A stretch of 64,000 nucleotides of DNA, taken from the NCBI RefSeq assembly GCF_019634775.1, contig NZ_JAHCAS010000001.1, positions 1,364,001 to 1,428,000 of the forward strand, in the 5' to 3' direction. This document shows positions 49,826 through 58,889 of the stretch, piece after piece. Both the position numbers and the translations under genes were made by a program. The DNA is from Dokdonella sp. GTDB lineage: Bacteria; Pseudomonadota; Gammaproteobacteria; Xanthomonadales; Rhodanobacteraceae. How positions within the stretch are numbered: position 1 is the stretch's first letter; every line of letters begins with the position of its first letter. Under the pieces are notes generated by a model, which did not search any database, had not been told where the DNA came from, and saw only the letters and a list, made by a program, of their open reading frames with translations.

Positions 49826-51450
49826 CGGTCTCCATACAGTTCCGTGTGATCGACACGTTCCTGCGTGCCATATGTGATCGGCTCGATGTCCCGGTGTGGG
49901 ACGACGCGAGCGACGTTTTCGGCATCCTCCGTCAGCCCGAGTGCCACGGTCAGCCTGTCGCCCGCCTCGATTTGTCGTGCATTGCCGGAAGTTGGGTTCA
50001 ATTCGATGAGTCGGAAATGCGTCGAAGAATCCGGCCGCCGATCCACGCGCAAACTCAATTCCTTTTGCGCTACCCCGATGGCTTGGCGATACAAGACGCA
50101 ATTCGCCCCACCACCAGTGACGAATATCGGCAAACCCTCTCGCCAAGCCGCACTTCGCGGGTCTCCCCGTGCGCTGGTGCGCGTTCCATCGATGACGCCG
50201 ACGATGCAGCGGACGACTTGTTCCACGAAGTCCTTATCGACTTTGACGACCTCGTCCAGAGGCTCGCCACTTCGTTGCCCGAAGTCATCGGACGATTCGA
50301 CGGGTGCTGCATCGTCCCACGAAAGATCGAGGCCGAGTCTGGAATGACGGTTGTGACGTAGATAGTGTGTTCCGAGGGGGCGAACCGCAGAAAAGAAGAT
50401 GGGTATGCGCGGCGGAGATGCCCGATCATTTCGCAAAACGACGTTGAACGTCGCCACGTCTAGGGTGGCCGCACCGACGTCGATCAGCGCGTGCAGACCT
50501 TCCTTCACCTGCGGCGACCCCAGATATCCCGCGATTTGGGCGACGAACTCCGGCACGACACCCGGTTCTGCTTCGAGGTCTATTGCAGAATCGGCCAAAG
50601 ACCATGCAGCCAGGACGTCCTGCTCTGCGAGCCGATCTTCCGCCGCCAACAGCCACGCAGTTCGGGCGATGCGCCGGAATACATCGACGACCTTCGGGTT
50701 CTCGTGTGGCTCGGTGGGGCAGCCGATGTTCAGCTCCCAGCGCAGCGAACGCCCCACGAGTTTGCGTCCAATTTCCGCGTTCCGGTACAAGAACGCCCTC
50801 GCGTAGCGGATGACCAACGCCAGATATGCCACGGTGGCTATTGGGCATTCATCCGTCCCGACCATCTCGATGACCGGGAGCTTGAGGTTCCCTCGAACAT
50901 CGGCTTCGGTGAGACGCCGCCAGCAGAATTCGCCATCTGGCGCACGCACGACGAAACCGGGAACCACGTAGCGCCCCGTTTCCGAATCGTCTCCCGTGAC
51001 GGCAGACCATTCGACAGGCACCAGATCGACACCTGCGCGAATCGCCACCTTCGTGAAAGCGGTTCCAAAATCGACGCCGACCCTGACAACCATCGGTGCC
51101 GAGCGTTCACTGCGATGCTCGGGATGCTGCAACGATCTGCCGACGTCGCTCCACGCCGGCATGTTCAGCACACATCCGTCGTCGATGCGGGGTTTGAATG
51201 GCGGTGGGGTTGGAACCGCTGGGGGTGGCGGCGGCTTGGTGGCTGGGGCTACGACTGTGGCGACCGGAGCGGCCGGTTTCGGAACGGGATTCCGTGCTGG
51301 CGGCTTCTTCGGAGTCGGCTGACCACCAGCCAGCCACGCTGGCGGTGGATCGAAGTCGATCTTGGGCGGTTCATCACCTCGTTCCTTGCCGCGTCCCGAC
51401 CCACGCAGTCCGTTCTTGAGATCCCGCAGCTGATCTTTCCAACTCTTCAT
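49822..51450 (-). CDS. Hsp70/actin-like ATPase in the DISARM operon
   Basis: 542 residues. The N-terminal 115 residues are basic and very Pro-rich, with no fold expected. The rest has the actin/Hsp70 ATPase pattern: phosphate 1 VGVDFGTAFTKVAIR (Asp127), phosphate 2 LIDVGAATLDVATF (Asp324) and adenosine motif VTGGGANCVLYR (446-449). There is no Hsp70 substrate-binding domain. It overlaps both neighbours by four bases. It is not part of the core DISARM set as I know it; probably paired with the second SNF2 helicase. Confidence 0.83.
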   Translation of the reverse strand: MKSWKDQLRDLKNGLRGSGRGKERGDEPPKIDFDPPPAWLAGGQPTPKKPPARNPVPKPAAPVATVVAPATKPPPPPAVPTPPPFKPRIDDGCVLNMPAWSDVGRSLQHPEHRSERSAPMVVRVGVDFGTAFTKVAIRAGVDLVPVEWSAVTGDDSETGRYVVPGFVVRAPDGEFCWRRLTEADVRGNLKLPVIEMVGTDECPIATVAYLALVIRYARAFLYRNAEIGRKLVGRSLRWELNIGCPTEPHENPKVVDVFRRIARTAWLLAAEDRLAEQDVLAAWSLADSAIDLEAEPGVVPEFVAQIAGYLGSPQVKEGLHALIDVGAATLDVATFNVVLRNDRASPPRIPIFFSAVRPLGTHYLRHNRHSRLGLDLSWDDAAPVESSDDFGQRSGEPLDEVVKVDKDFVEQVVRCIVGVIDGTRTSARGDPRSAAWREGLPIFVTGGGANCVLYRQAIGVAQKELSLRVDRRPDSSTHFRLIELNPTSGNARQIEAGDRLTVALGLTEDAENVARVVPHRDIEPITYGTQERVDHTELYGDR

Positions 51451-54400
51451 GGACGACCTCCCGCCCGCACCACGTCCACGAGCAAGACGCAGATGTCGCG
51501 CGTCTCGGCCGAAAAGGCCTGACTTTTGCGCTCCAGCGTCGCCCGACGGGTTTCCATCCGGGCCAGAAAATCCTCCATCTTCTTGCGTTCGGCATTCGCC
51601 AAGCCCTTGCGCCGCTTGCCATCCGGGCTACTTCCATATAGCGATGCAGCGTATTCGTGATTGCTGATCCGTTTCTCGAACCCCTCGCGTTTCTTTCGGA
51701 TGTGGTCATCCAATAGTTGGGAAAGCACGTCGGCGCGGTCTCTGTTCTCGCGCCATTTCTCATCCTTGATCGCCTTGTACCGATCCCTGAGCATTTCCTC
51801 GCTCCGCTCTGCGGCGGCTACCCCGGCATCCGCAAGGACATCCACCGCCACCGTCGGCCAGTCGTTCCCCGACTTCCTGACCGAGTCGAGCAAGGCTTCC
51901 GCCACCCGGTCGTCGAGGGATGGCTCACCGTCGAGAGGGACGGCAGCGACCAAGAGGTGTTCTTCTTCCTTCACGCCGGAAAAGCTCGCCAGCCGAGTCA
52001 TCAGCGCATATCGGCCCGCCTCGATGCCTTCGGCAGCGACTCTGGCGGCGTAGAGCGGAAAGCGATCCGCCGACCCGTCGGCATTGCGCGACAGGAAGCG
52101 AACGATCGGATGGAAGCGATGGACGATCTCCTCGCCGGGTTTCGGCTTGTCGGTGATCCTGTCGGTGAAGCGGCAACGCTTCGTCTGGCCGGAGGCAAGA
52201 CCCGTCTTCCCGACCAGATTCTCCCGCCTCACGAACTCGTCCAGTTCCGCAGCAAAGCCAGGGCTCAAGCCGATGTCGAACGTGTCGGCATCACCGTGCG
52301 CAGCATTGATCCGACAACCGGGAACGTTTCTGAGGCACCCATCGACGTAACGAATCAGATCGTGCCGGGTGACGATCTTTCCATCGCCGCGCGCGGCTTC
52401 GATCTGCGCCAGCAGTTGCTGACCGTGTGCCACCAGTTGGATCGCCTCTCGCTCCAGCTCTTCCTGTTTGCGTTTGGCGTTCTCGATCGCCAGCGCCACT
52501 TCCTCGATCAAGCGCGCTTCTTCGTCGGTGGTCAGATGCTTCGACAACAAGACGTCTTCGAGCTTGCGCACTTGACCGAGGATTTCCTCCGTTTCCCCCA
52601 AAGTGCTCTCGAAAACACCGATGCGCTTGGCCAGCCTCGCAATGATGAGTGCATCGATCGTGTCCTTGTGGACGAAGTTCCACACCAAGATGCGCTTGGA
52701 TTGTTGACCGATGCGATCGATACGACCGATCCGCTGCTCGATGCGCATCGGGTTCCATGGCAGATCGTAGTTGACGACGAGGCGGCAGAACTGCAAATCC
52801 ACGCCTTCGGCGGCCACGTCCGTGCAGACCAACACGCGGCAGTTCCTGTCCTCGCGGAAACCAGACACCACGGCTTCCTTGTCGAACTCCGCCCCACCCA
52901 TCAGCAACCCGGCCTCCACGTTTTCGGCGGAAAGCCGCTCGACGAGATAGCGCGCCGTGCCGCGAAAGGTGGTGAACACGATGGCCTTGGCGTCTCGATC
53001 CTCGGTCATGAATCGCTTGAACGCCTTGGAAAGCTCGGCGAATTTCGAGTCGTTCCTGCTCAGGTCGCCGAAGCCGAACTGGGGCAGTGTTCTGCTCGCC
53101 AGCCACTGTTTGAGGCCAGATGTCCGTTCGGCCAGCTGTTCCTCGTCTTCGTCGATTTCGTCCATCGCCGCCGCGAGGGCGTCGGCGTCGAGGCCGTCGT
53201 CGCGCCACGTCCGCAGCAAGGCGGCCGGACTGGACGCAACCATGCGTTGCGGCGTGGAGAGCAGGAAACCGTGCTCGATGCCATTGGCCAGTGCATACTC
53301 CCGCGTTCCGTCGGTGATCGCCTGATAAAGCTCCCGCTCCACGGGCGACATTTCCGCCTCGAACACCGTGACGTCACGCAACACGCGGTCGGACTGCACC
53401 TCCCGTTTGCGCGTGCGGCTGACGATGTGCGCGAGCAAGTTGAGCCGTTCGAGTTTCGCGGCGATGTCGATACGCCTGTCGTTCGTCCAGTCCTCGATCG
53501 CCTCCGCTTCCTCGATCAAGCGATCGACGCGCTTGGATCGCTCGAACCATCGTGACGACTCGATTTCGCGTATCGCCGCCATAATCTGGTCGGCATCGCT
53601 CGTCGGATCACGCACGACGTCGCTCGCGGCGATCACCGGACGATTGGCGAGGACGACGTTTCGGAAGTCCTCCGGATATTCGAAATGATCCGGGTCGAGT
53701 AGCCGCAACACATTGAACAAGTCATCCGAACCGAGATTGATCGGCGTCGCCGAAAGCATCAACTGGTGTGTGCTGACATCCCTCAGCAAGCTGCCCGTCC
53801 GCCATGCGCCCGTTTCTTCGTTGCGCATGTAGTGCGCTTCATCGAAGATCACCAAGTCCAGCAGGGGTTCTTGATCGGCGTGCTGGTAGAGCAAGTCGGC
53901 GAGCCGGGCGCGAACCGATCGCTTGGGGTTGTCGCTCTCGTTGGCGTCCCAATCACTCGGAACGCGGATGCCTTGGTAGCTGACGATCCACGCGCGTTCC
54001 CGGTGTTCGGTCGAACTCAGTTCTTGTCGCAACGTTTCCGCATCGACGACACGGGCATCTAGACCGAAGCGAGACGAAAGCTCGAACCGCCACTTCTCCC
54101 GCAGCATGGCGGGGCACACCACCAATAGGCGGCGCATGTCGTAGCGGGCACGCAGTTCAGTCCAGATCAGTCCCGCCTCGATCGTCTTGCCCAGACCCAC
54201 CTCGTCAGCGATCAGCAGGCCATTGATGGGCGAGTCCAGCAGGGTGAGCAACGGCTTGTATTGATGCGGGTAGAAGTCGGTCTGGGTCAGACCCATCGCA
54301 TAGACGACGTTCGACAGCCGCCCGGCCAGATGGATGTGCGTCAGCAACTGGCGCAGGTCATCCACGCGTCCGTAACGCCCTTCACGGATCAATTCCAGAG

Positions 54401-54578
54401 GATCGTCGCCACCCGCATCGGCCGCGACCAACTCCTCCTCGTAGTGCCAATCCAGCCGGCCGTTCCAGTTCACGCGATACTGCTGGCCAGATGCGCGCGC
54501 CCGAGTTTGATCCGTGACCGTGCCGATCTTGGCTGGATCATCGATATGGCGAACGAGTTGTCCTGGACTCCACGGCAT
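51447..54578 (-). CDS. Second SNF2-family helicase (HepA/RapA-like) of the DISARM operon
   Basis: 1043 residues from the ATG at 54578, with AGGAG upstream. An N-terminal Tudor/SH3-like segment (GQLVRHIDDPAKIGTV...WNGRLDWHYEEEL, 5-50) as in RapA is followed by a SNF2 core: Walker A DEVGLGKTIEAG (125-136), DEAH in VIFDEAHYMRN, LSATPINL and motif VI MRIEQRIGRIDRIGQ. The C-terminal third is charged and helical. Unlike DrmD, it has a RapA-type N terminus. It acts next to the Hsp70-like gene, with a four-base overlap. Confidence 0.87.
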   Translation of the reverse strand: MPWSPGQLVRHIDDPAKIGTVTDQTRARASGQQYRVNWNGRLDWHYEEELVAADAGGDDPLELIREGRYGRVDDLRQLLTHIHLAGRLSNVVYAMGLTQTDFYPHQYKPLLTLLDSPINGLLIADEVGLGKTIEAGLIWTELRARYDMRRLLVVCPAMLREKWRFELSSRFGLDARVVDAETLRQELSSTEHRERAWIVSYQGIRVPSDWDANESDNPKRSVRARLADLLYQHADQEPLLDLVIFDEAHYMRNEETGAWRTGSLLRDVSTHQLMLSATPINLGSDDLFNVLRLLDPDHFEYPEDFRNVVLANRPVIAASDVVRDPTSDADQIMAAIREIESSRWFERSKRVDRLIEEAEAIEDWTNDRRIDIAAKLERLNLLAHIVSRTRKREVQSDRVLRDVTVFEAEMSPVERELYQAITDGTREYALANGIEHGFLLSTPQRMVASSPAALLRTWRDDGLDADALAAAMDEIDEDEEQLAERTSGLKQWLASRTLPQFGFGDLSRNDSKFAELSKAFKRFMTEDRDAKAIVFTTFRGTARYLVERLSAENVEAGLLMGGAEFDKEAVVSGFREDRNCRVLVCTDVAAEGVDLQFCRLVVNYDLPWNPMRIEQRIGRIDRIGQQSKRILVWNFVHKDTIDALIIARLAKRIGVFESTLGETEEILGQVRKLEDVLLSKHLTTDEEARLIEEVALAIENAKRKQEELEREAIQLVAHGQQLLAQIEAARGDGKIVTRHDLIRYVDGCLRNVPGCRINAAHGDADTFDIGLSPGFAAELDEFVRRENLVGKTGLASGQTKRCRFTDRITDKPKPGEEIVHRFHPIVRFLSRNADGSADRFPLYAARVAAEGIEAGRYALMTRLASFSGVKEEEHLLVAAVPLDGEPSLDDRVAEALLDSVRKSGNDWPTVAVDVLADAGVAAAERSEEMLRDRYKAIKDEKWRENRDRADVLSQLLDDHIRKKREGFEKRISNHEYAASLYGSSPDGKRRKGLANAERKKMEDFLARMETRRATLERKSQAFSAETRDICVLLVDVVRAGGRP

Positions 54579-54593
54579 ACGGGTCGCTCCTTG

Positions 54594-57500
54594 CTATTCG
54601 ATCAGTCGGTATCGGGTTCCGCGCCGCTCGCCTTGGCGTTCGACTTTGCCGCTGGAGGTCAGCTCGCTGATGGCGGTGTTCCACTGGCCATCCGTGATAT
54701 CAGTGGCAGCGAGAATGTCGGACTTGGCGTGCCAGCCGGGGTGGGCTTTCAGGTGTTCGACGATGGCGTGGGCGGGGCCGGCGCGGTAGTCGGGGCGTGG
54801 ATCGGCGGCTTTGAGGTATTGGCCTTCATTGGTGGGTAAGGTGCCGAAGTCGAGCGATGGTTGCGGAACGTCGGTGCTAGTACGGTGGCGTTTGCTGGAC
54901 GGCGTTTGCGCACCACCGTTGGCTTTAGCCGCTGCCTCGAAGCGTTCACGGTTGAGCGTCACGAGCCTGTCCAACAGCGTTGCCGTGGAATCGGCGGACA
55001 ACGCCCACCGCCATTTGTCGTTCGCGGAGCCGCCGTCGAACTCACGGAAGTCATAGGTCACGTCCACATCGCTCCAGCCGTAGGCGGCTGCGACTTCGGC
55101 GTCGATGCTGGACAGCAGACGCCGCAATTCAGCGATGGTTGCATCGGAGTTGTTCGGTGAATGGATGGCGTTCATTACGTCAGTCAAGCCAGAACTGTGT
55201 GCCGAACTGAACTCGACCGCGAGACGGTTGAACTGCGTTGCCGCTTCCACGCCAGCCGATGCCACGCTTCGTTCTGGAACCGGATACTTGGCAACCGACT
55301 CGCTGATCGAAAGCCGGAAGACGTTGCTGAGGTGCCGGCTGGAGAAACTCTCAAGCCAGACACGGAAGAGTGAGCTCAAAGTAATCGCTGGCTCATCGCC
55401 TCGCTGTATTGCAATGAGCAGAACGCTGTTTATGTAAATCCAGTTCGTGGGAACGATCATCCCGAACGGATGCTTTGTATGTTTCGAATAGGCGATACAT
55501 GTTTCACGAACGCGGAGCTTGGCTAATAGCGCGACTCTGTTGTTCCAGAACTGCCACCAGCGGTCGATCAGTCCCTTGTAGCTCTTGAGCGCCGCGACCG
55601 TGCGGGTCGGCTGCACTTCCTCGACGATGAAGCGATGCGCCACGGGCCATCTGTGAGCGATCTCATCCAATCCCAAATCACCGATATCGAGCGCCCATCG
55701 TTCGATTCGATTCAGCGCCGAACTGGTGATGTCGTCGCCGGTGATGTAGGGCCGCAGCAGACTGCCAGGCTCGTTCTTGAGCCGGTCGAACCACGGGCTG
55801 GTCGGAGTAATGACGAAGGCCAGTCCCTTGCTGTTGTTTACGCCCTCGAAAGCAAAAGGAGCGTCGGTCAAGGCCTGCGGCGCCCAGACGTCCGCCGCCT
55901 CCGGTTCCAGCCTCGGCCCAATGCGCGGGCAGCTTCGTCCATCGGCATCGCAGTCGGCCTGCCACTCGCCCTTGTAGAAGCCGACTATGGCGACGACGAC
56001 CGACGCCGCACCCGGCCACGGCATCCCTTTTCTGGCGAAATGGATGTCACCGTTCTGGACGATGACGCCCAAGCCGACCTCTATCGCGCTGCCTTCCGCG
56101 ATGTTGCTGGTCGCCAGCATCCCATAGCAGCCATCGGGTCGAAGCAGGTCGACTGCCCGTCGATGGAAAACGACACAAAGGTCGATCTTGCCCGGCGACG
56201 CGCCAAGCACCATCTGACATTGCCACTGCAATCTATCGCCCAGCGCGCCTTTCCACAGACGGTTGCCGAGGAATGGCGGATTGCCGACCAAAGCATCGAA
56301 CCCGGATGATGTTCTGGCGAATACTTCAGGGAACTCCAACGGCCAATGGAATGGGGTGCGAGTGGGCTTGCCCAGCGGCAGATCGACGCTCAAAGTTTCC
56401 CCCGCACGCTTCAAGATGGCATCGAGGGCGTTGCGGTCGCCCGCCACCGCTTGACCGGCTTGGATGGTTAGTATCGTGGCCGCGCTTTCGATTGCGGTCG
56501 CGTTACCGCCTAAAGCCAACATTTCCCCGATAAATGCATCAGCGATGCTTTCCGGCGCTGCCAGCCTGCGGCGCGCGTCGGCGTCCAGATGCGCCATCGC
56601 CTCCACATCTCGAATGTCGCGAATGGGCATTTCGCGCAGCTGTTGTCGCAGTTCGATGGCCTCGCGCACGGCCTGTTCGATGTTCTGGCCGAACAGGCGC
56701 AGTTGCCCTTGACCCGTGGGGTTCATCGAAAGCTGGGTGAGCTGATCCAGCCGGTGGATGCCGAGCAGGCTGTCGCCACAGCGCAGGTTGTGATCGAGGA
56801 AGCCGAAGGGGCGACCCTTGGCCAGCGTCACCAGCCAGATGGAGAGCTTGGCCAACTCGACTGCGAGCGGATTCAGGTCGACGCCGTAGAGGCAGCGTTC
56901 GGCGATGAGACGTCGGGCGACGATGGTGCGCGCCTCGGTGTCACGCGGCAGCGGCTCGATGCTGGCGTCTGCGGTCATCACACGCCCGTCGATACCGACC
57001 GTGTGCCCCTGCTTCTCGGCCTGTGTCCACGATTCCACCAAACGGTCGGCCAACCAGCGGCAGGCTTGCACCAGGAATGCGCCCGAACCCATCGCCGGGT
57101 CGCAGATCTTTAGGTCGAGCAGTTCGGCGGGTGATTTCAGTACCCAATCCGCGCGCGGTGTGCCCTGCGCGGGGCCGACGTAGGCGACGGGCGTGAGCGT
57201 CTCGGTGACGATGGCCTCGGTGAGCGACTTCGGCGTGTAGTGGGTGCCGGTTTCACGCCGGTCGGAGCCGGTGGTGACGATGAAGGCACCAGTGGGATAG
57301 ACCAGCGGGTAGCCCCACGGGTCGGTGCGCACCAGATGGCCGAAGGGTTTGATGCGGTCGCGCAGTGCCGTGTCGCCGTGGCAAGCCGTCAGCAGGCGGT
57401 CAGCAAGCGCATCGTCCACGGTGCGGGCCAGATCGTTGCGCACGCGGCTGGCGGAGCTGCCAGAGCGCTGCTGGAGCAGTTCAGTCAAGCGCTCGGTGCC

Positions 57501-58889
57501 ATCCAGTCGCGCGGATTCGAGTTCGGCCAGCGTAACCCACGGCGAGTGCGCGCTCTTGGTGGCGTCGAGTTCCAGCGTGACATCCAAGGTGCGCTTGACA
57601 GTGCGCTCCAGCAAGCCCTCATAGACGTAGCCGATCTGCTCCACTTCCAGCGCCCGGTAGGACAGCGTGCGCCCCTGGAATTGCTGGATGGCTTCGAGCA
57701 ACAACAGGACGGTGCGGTTGTCGATGGGCAGCGGTTTGGCGACATCAATGCGCCAATCGGAACCCTTCGCGCGGCCTTCGAGGAAGGGGAAGCGATCCGG
57801 GTCGAACAACGAGCCGCCCAGCGCGGGCAGGCGCAGGTTTTCGTGCTCGATGCCGCCATACACGGCGCGGAACACGGCCAGCAGGCGCGACCACGCATCC
57901 CAGCGGCGCTCCAGAATCTCATCCGATTCGGCGCGCAGTTGCATGCGCAGGGTCGAGAGCGCGTAGTTGGCTTCGTAGCGTTCGTCGCCCAGGAGCAGCA
58001 GACCGCGCTCCTCGGCGGAGAGCAGGAAGACCAGCCGCATCATCACCGTCAGCGCGGCCTCGTAGAGCTCGGCGGGCTTCACGTCACGCAGCAGTTCGCG
58101 GTCGCGGTCTTGGTCGGCCTTGTCGAGCGCCTGGATCAGCACTTCGACCGCACGCCGCACCTGCTCGCCAAGGGCGTCGGTCACTTCGTCCTGGAACTTC
58201 AGCGAACGGTCGAGCAGCGCGGGCAGCCGCTCGGACTCGTCCACGAAGAAGCGCCGGATGCCCAAGAGGTGGACGAAGGCTTGCAGGGTGACGGGTTCCT
58301 GGCCCCAGATGCGTGCATACCAACTGGCGAAGGTGGTGACCGCGCCCACCGGCGCATCGACCAGCATCCAGCGTTCGCCGTTGGTGACCAGCCCGAGGCG
58401 ACAACCCTTGGCACGGCAGAGCGTCACCATGCGTTCCGCCGGTGTGCTGGCCCAACCATCCAGCTTCTGGGTGGCATCGAGATCGATGTCCGGCCCGTAG
58501 GCGTGGACGAGCATCAGCGGCTGGTCGCCATTGCCGACGACGGCGAAGTCCGGCGACAGGCTCACGCCGTGTTCCGGCAGCGCGACGGTCAGGTGATTGG
58601 CGCACCAGTCTTTGCGTTTGAGTACGTCGCCACGACCGTCCTCGTCGAGTTCCAGTCCGCGTGACAGCACCTCGTCGATCCACGCCGTGTGCAGGTCTTC
58701 GAGCCGGGGATCGTCGGTTTCCTGCGCGTCACGCCATTCATCATAGGCCTGCCGCAGCCGCTTGCGTTTGGCTGCGTCGAGTTCTTCCAGCCCTTGCGGG
58801 AAGGCTTCCTTCAGTACGGGGACGGCGAGGAAGGGGCCGGAAATCTCGATCAGCGAGAGCCATTCGTGGTGATGATTCGTTTGGCTCAT
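54594..58889 (-). CDS. drmMI: DISARM adenine methyltransferase DrmMI
   Basis: 1431 residues. Eco57I-like N6-adenine methyltransferase: SAM motif I DPAMGSGAFLVQACR (about 595) and catalytic motif IV NPPFLGNR (about 868), with a long insertion between them and a C-terminal target-recognition part. Marks host DNA in class 1 DISARM. The last 70 residues contain a small domain (HAIVEHLKAHPGWHAKSDIL...) resembling a winged helix. It overlaps the DUF2075 gene by four bases and is 15 bases from the second SNF2 gene. Confidence 0.9.
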   Translation of the reverse strand: MSQTNHHHEWLSLIEISGPFLAVPVLKEAFPQGLEELDAAKRKRLRQAYDEWRDAQETDDPRLEDLHTAWIDEVLSRGLELDEDGRGDVLKRKDWCANHLTVALPEHGVSLSPDFAVVGNGDQPLMLVHAYGPDIDLDATQKLDGWASTPAERMVTLCRAKGCRLGLVTNGERWMLVDAPVGAVTTFASWYARIWGQEPVTLQAFVHLLGIRRFFVDESERLPALLDRSLKFQDEVTDALGEQVRRAVEVLIQALDKADQDRDRELLRDVKPAELYEAALTVMMRLVFLLSAEERGLLLLGDERYEANYALSTLRMQLRAESDEILERRWDAWSRLLAVFRAVYGGIEHENLRLPALGGSLFDPDRFPFLEGRAKGSDWRIDVAKPLPIDNRTVLLLLEAIQQFQGRTLSYRALEVEQIGYVYEGLLERTVKRTLDVTLELDATKSAHSPWVTLAELESARLDGTERLTELLQQRSGSSASRVRNDLARTVDDALADRLLTACHGDTALRDRIKPFGHLVRTDPWGYPLVYPTGAFIVTTGSDRRETGTHYTPKSLTEAIVTETLTPVAYVGPAQGTPRADWVLKSPAELLDLKICDPAMGSGAFLVQACRWLADRLVESWTQAEKQGHTVGIDGRVMTADASIEPLPRDTEARTIVARRLIAERCLYGVDLNPLAVELAKLSIWLVTLAKGRPFGFLDHNLRCGDSLLGIHRLDQLTQLSMNPTGQGQLRLFGQNIEQAVREAIELRQQLREMPIRDIRDVEAMAHLDADARRRLAAPESIADAFIGEMLALGGNATAIESAATILTIQAGQAVAGDRNALDAILKRAGETLSVDLPLGKPTRTPFHWPLEFPEVFARTSSGFDALVGNPPFLGNRLWKGALGDRLQWQCQMVLGASPGKIDLCVVFHRRAVDLLRPDGCYGMLATSNIAEGSAIEVGLGVIVQNGDIHFARKGMPWPGAASVVVAIVGFYKGEWQADCDADGRSCPRIGPRLEPEAADVWAPQALTDAPFAFEGVNNSKGLAFVITPTSPWFDRLKNEPGSLLRPYITGDDITSSALNRIERWALDIGDLGLDEIAHRWPVAHRFIVEEVQPTRTVAALKSYKGLIDRWWQFWNNRVALLAKLRVRETCIAYSKHTKHPFGMIVPTNWIYINSVLLIAIQRGDEPAITLSSLFRVWLESFSSRHLSNVFRLSISESVAKYPVPERSVASAGVEAATQFNRLAVEFSSAHSSGLTDVMNAIHSPNNSDATIAELRRLLSSIDAEVAAAYGWSDVDVTYDFREFDGGSANDKWRWALSADSTATLLDRLVTLNRERFEAAAKANGGAQTPSSKRHRTSTDVPQPSLDFGTLPTNEGQYLKAADPRPDYRAGPAHAIVEHLKAHPGWHAKSDILAATDITDGQWNTAISELTSSGKVERQGERRGTRYRLIE

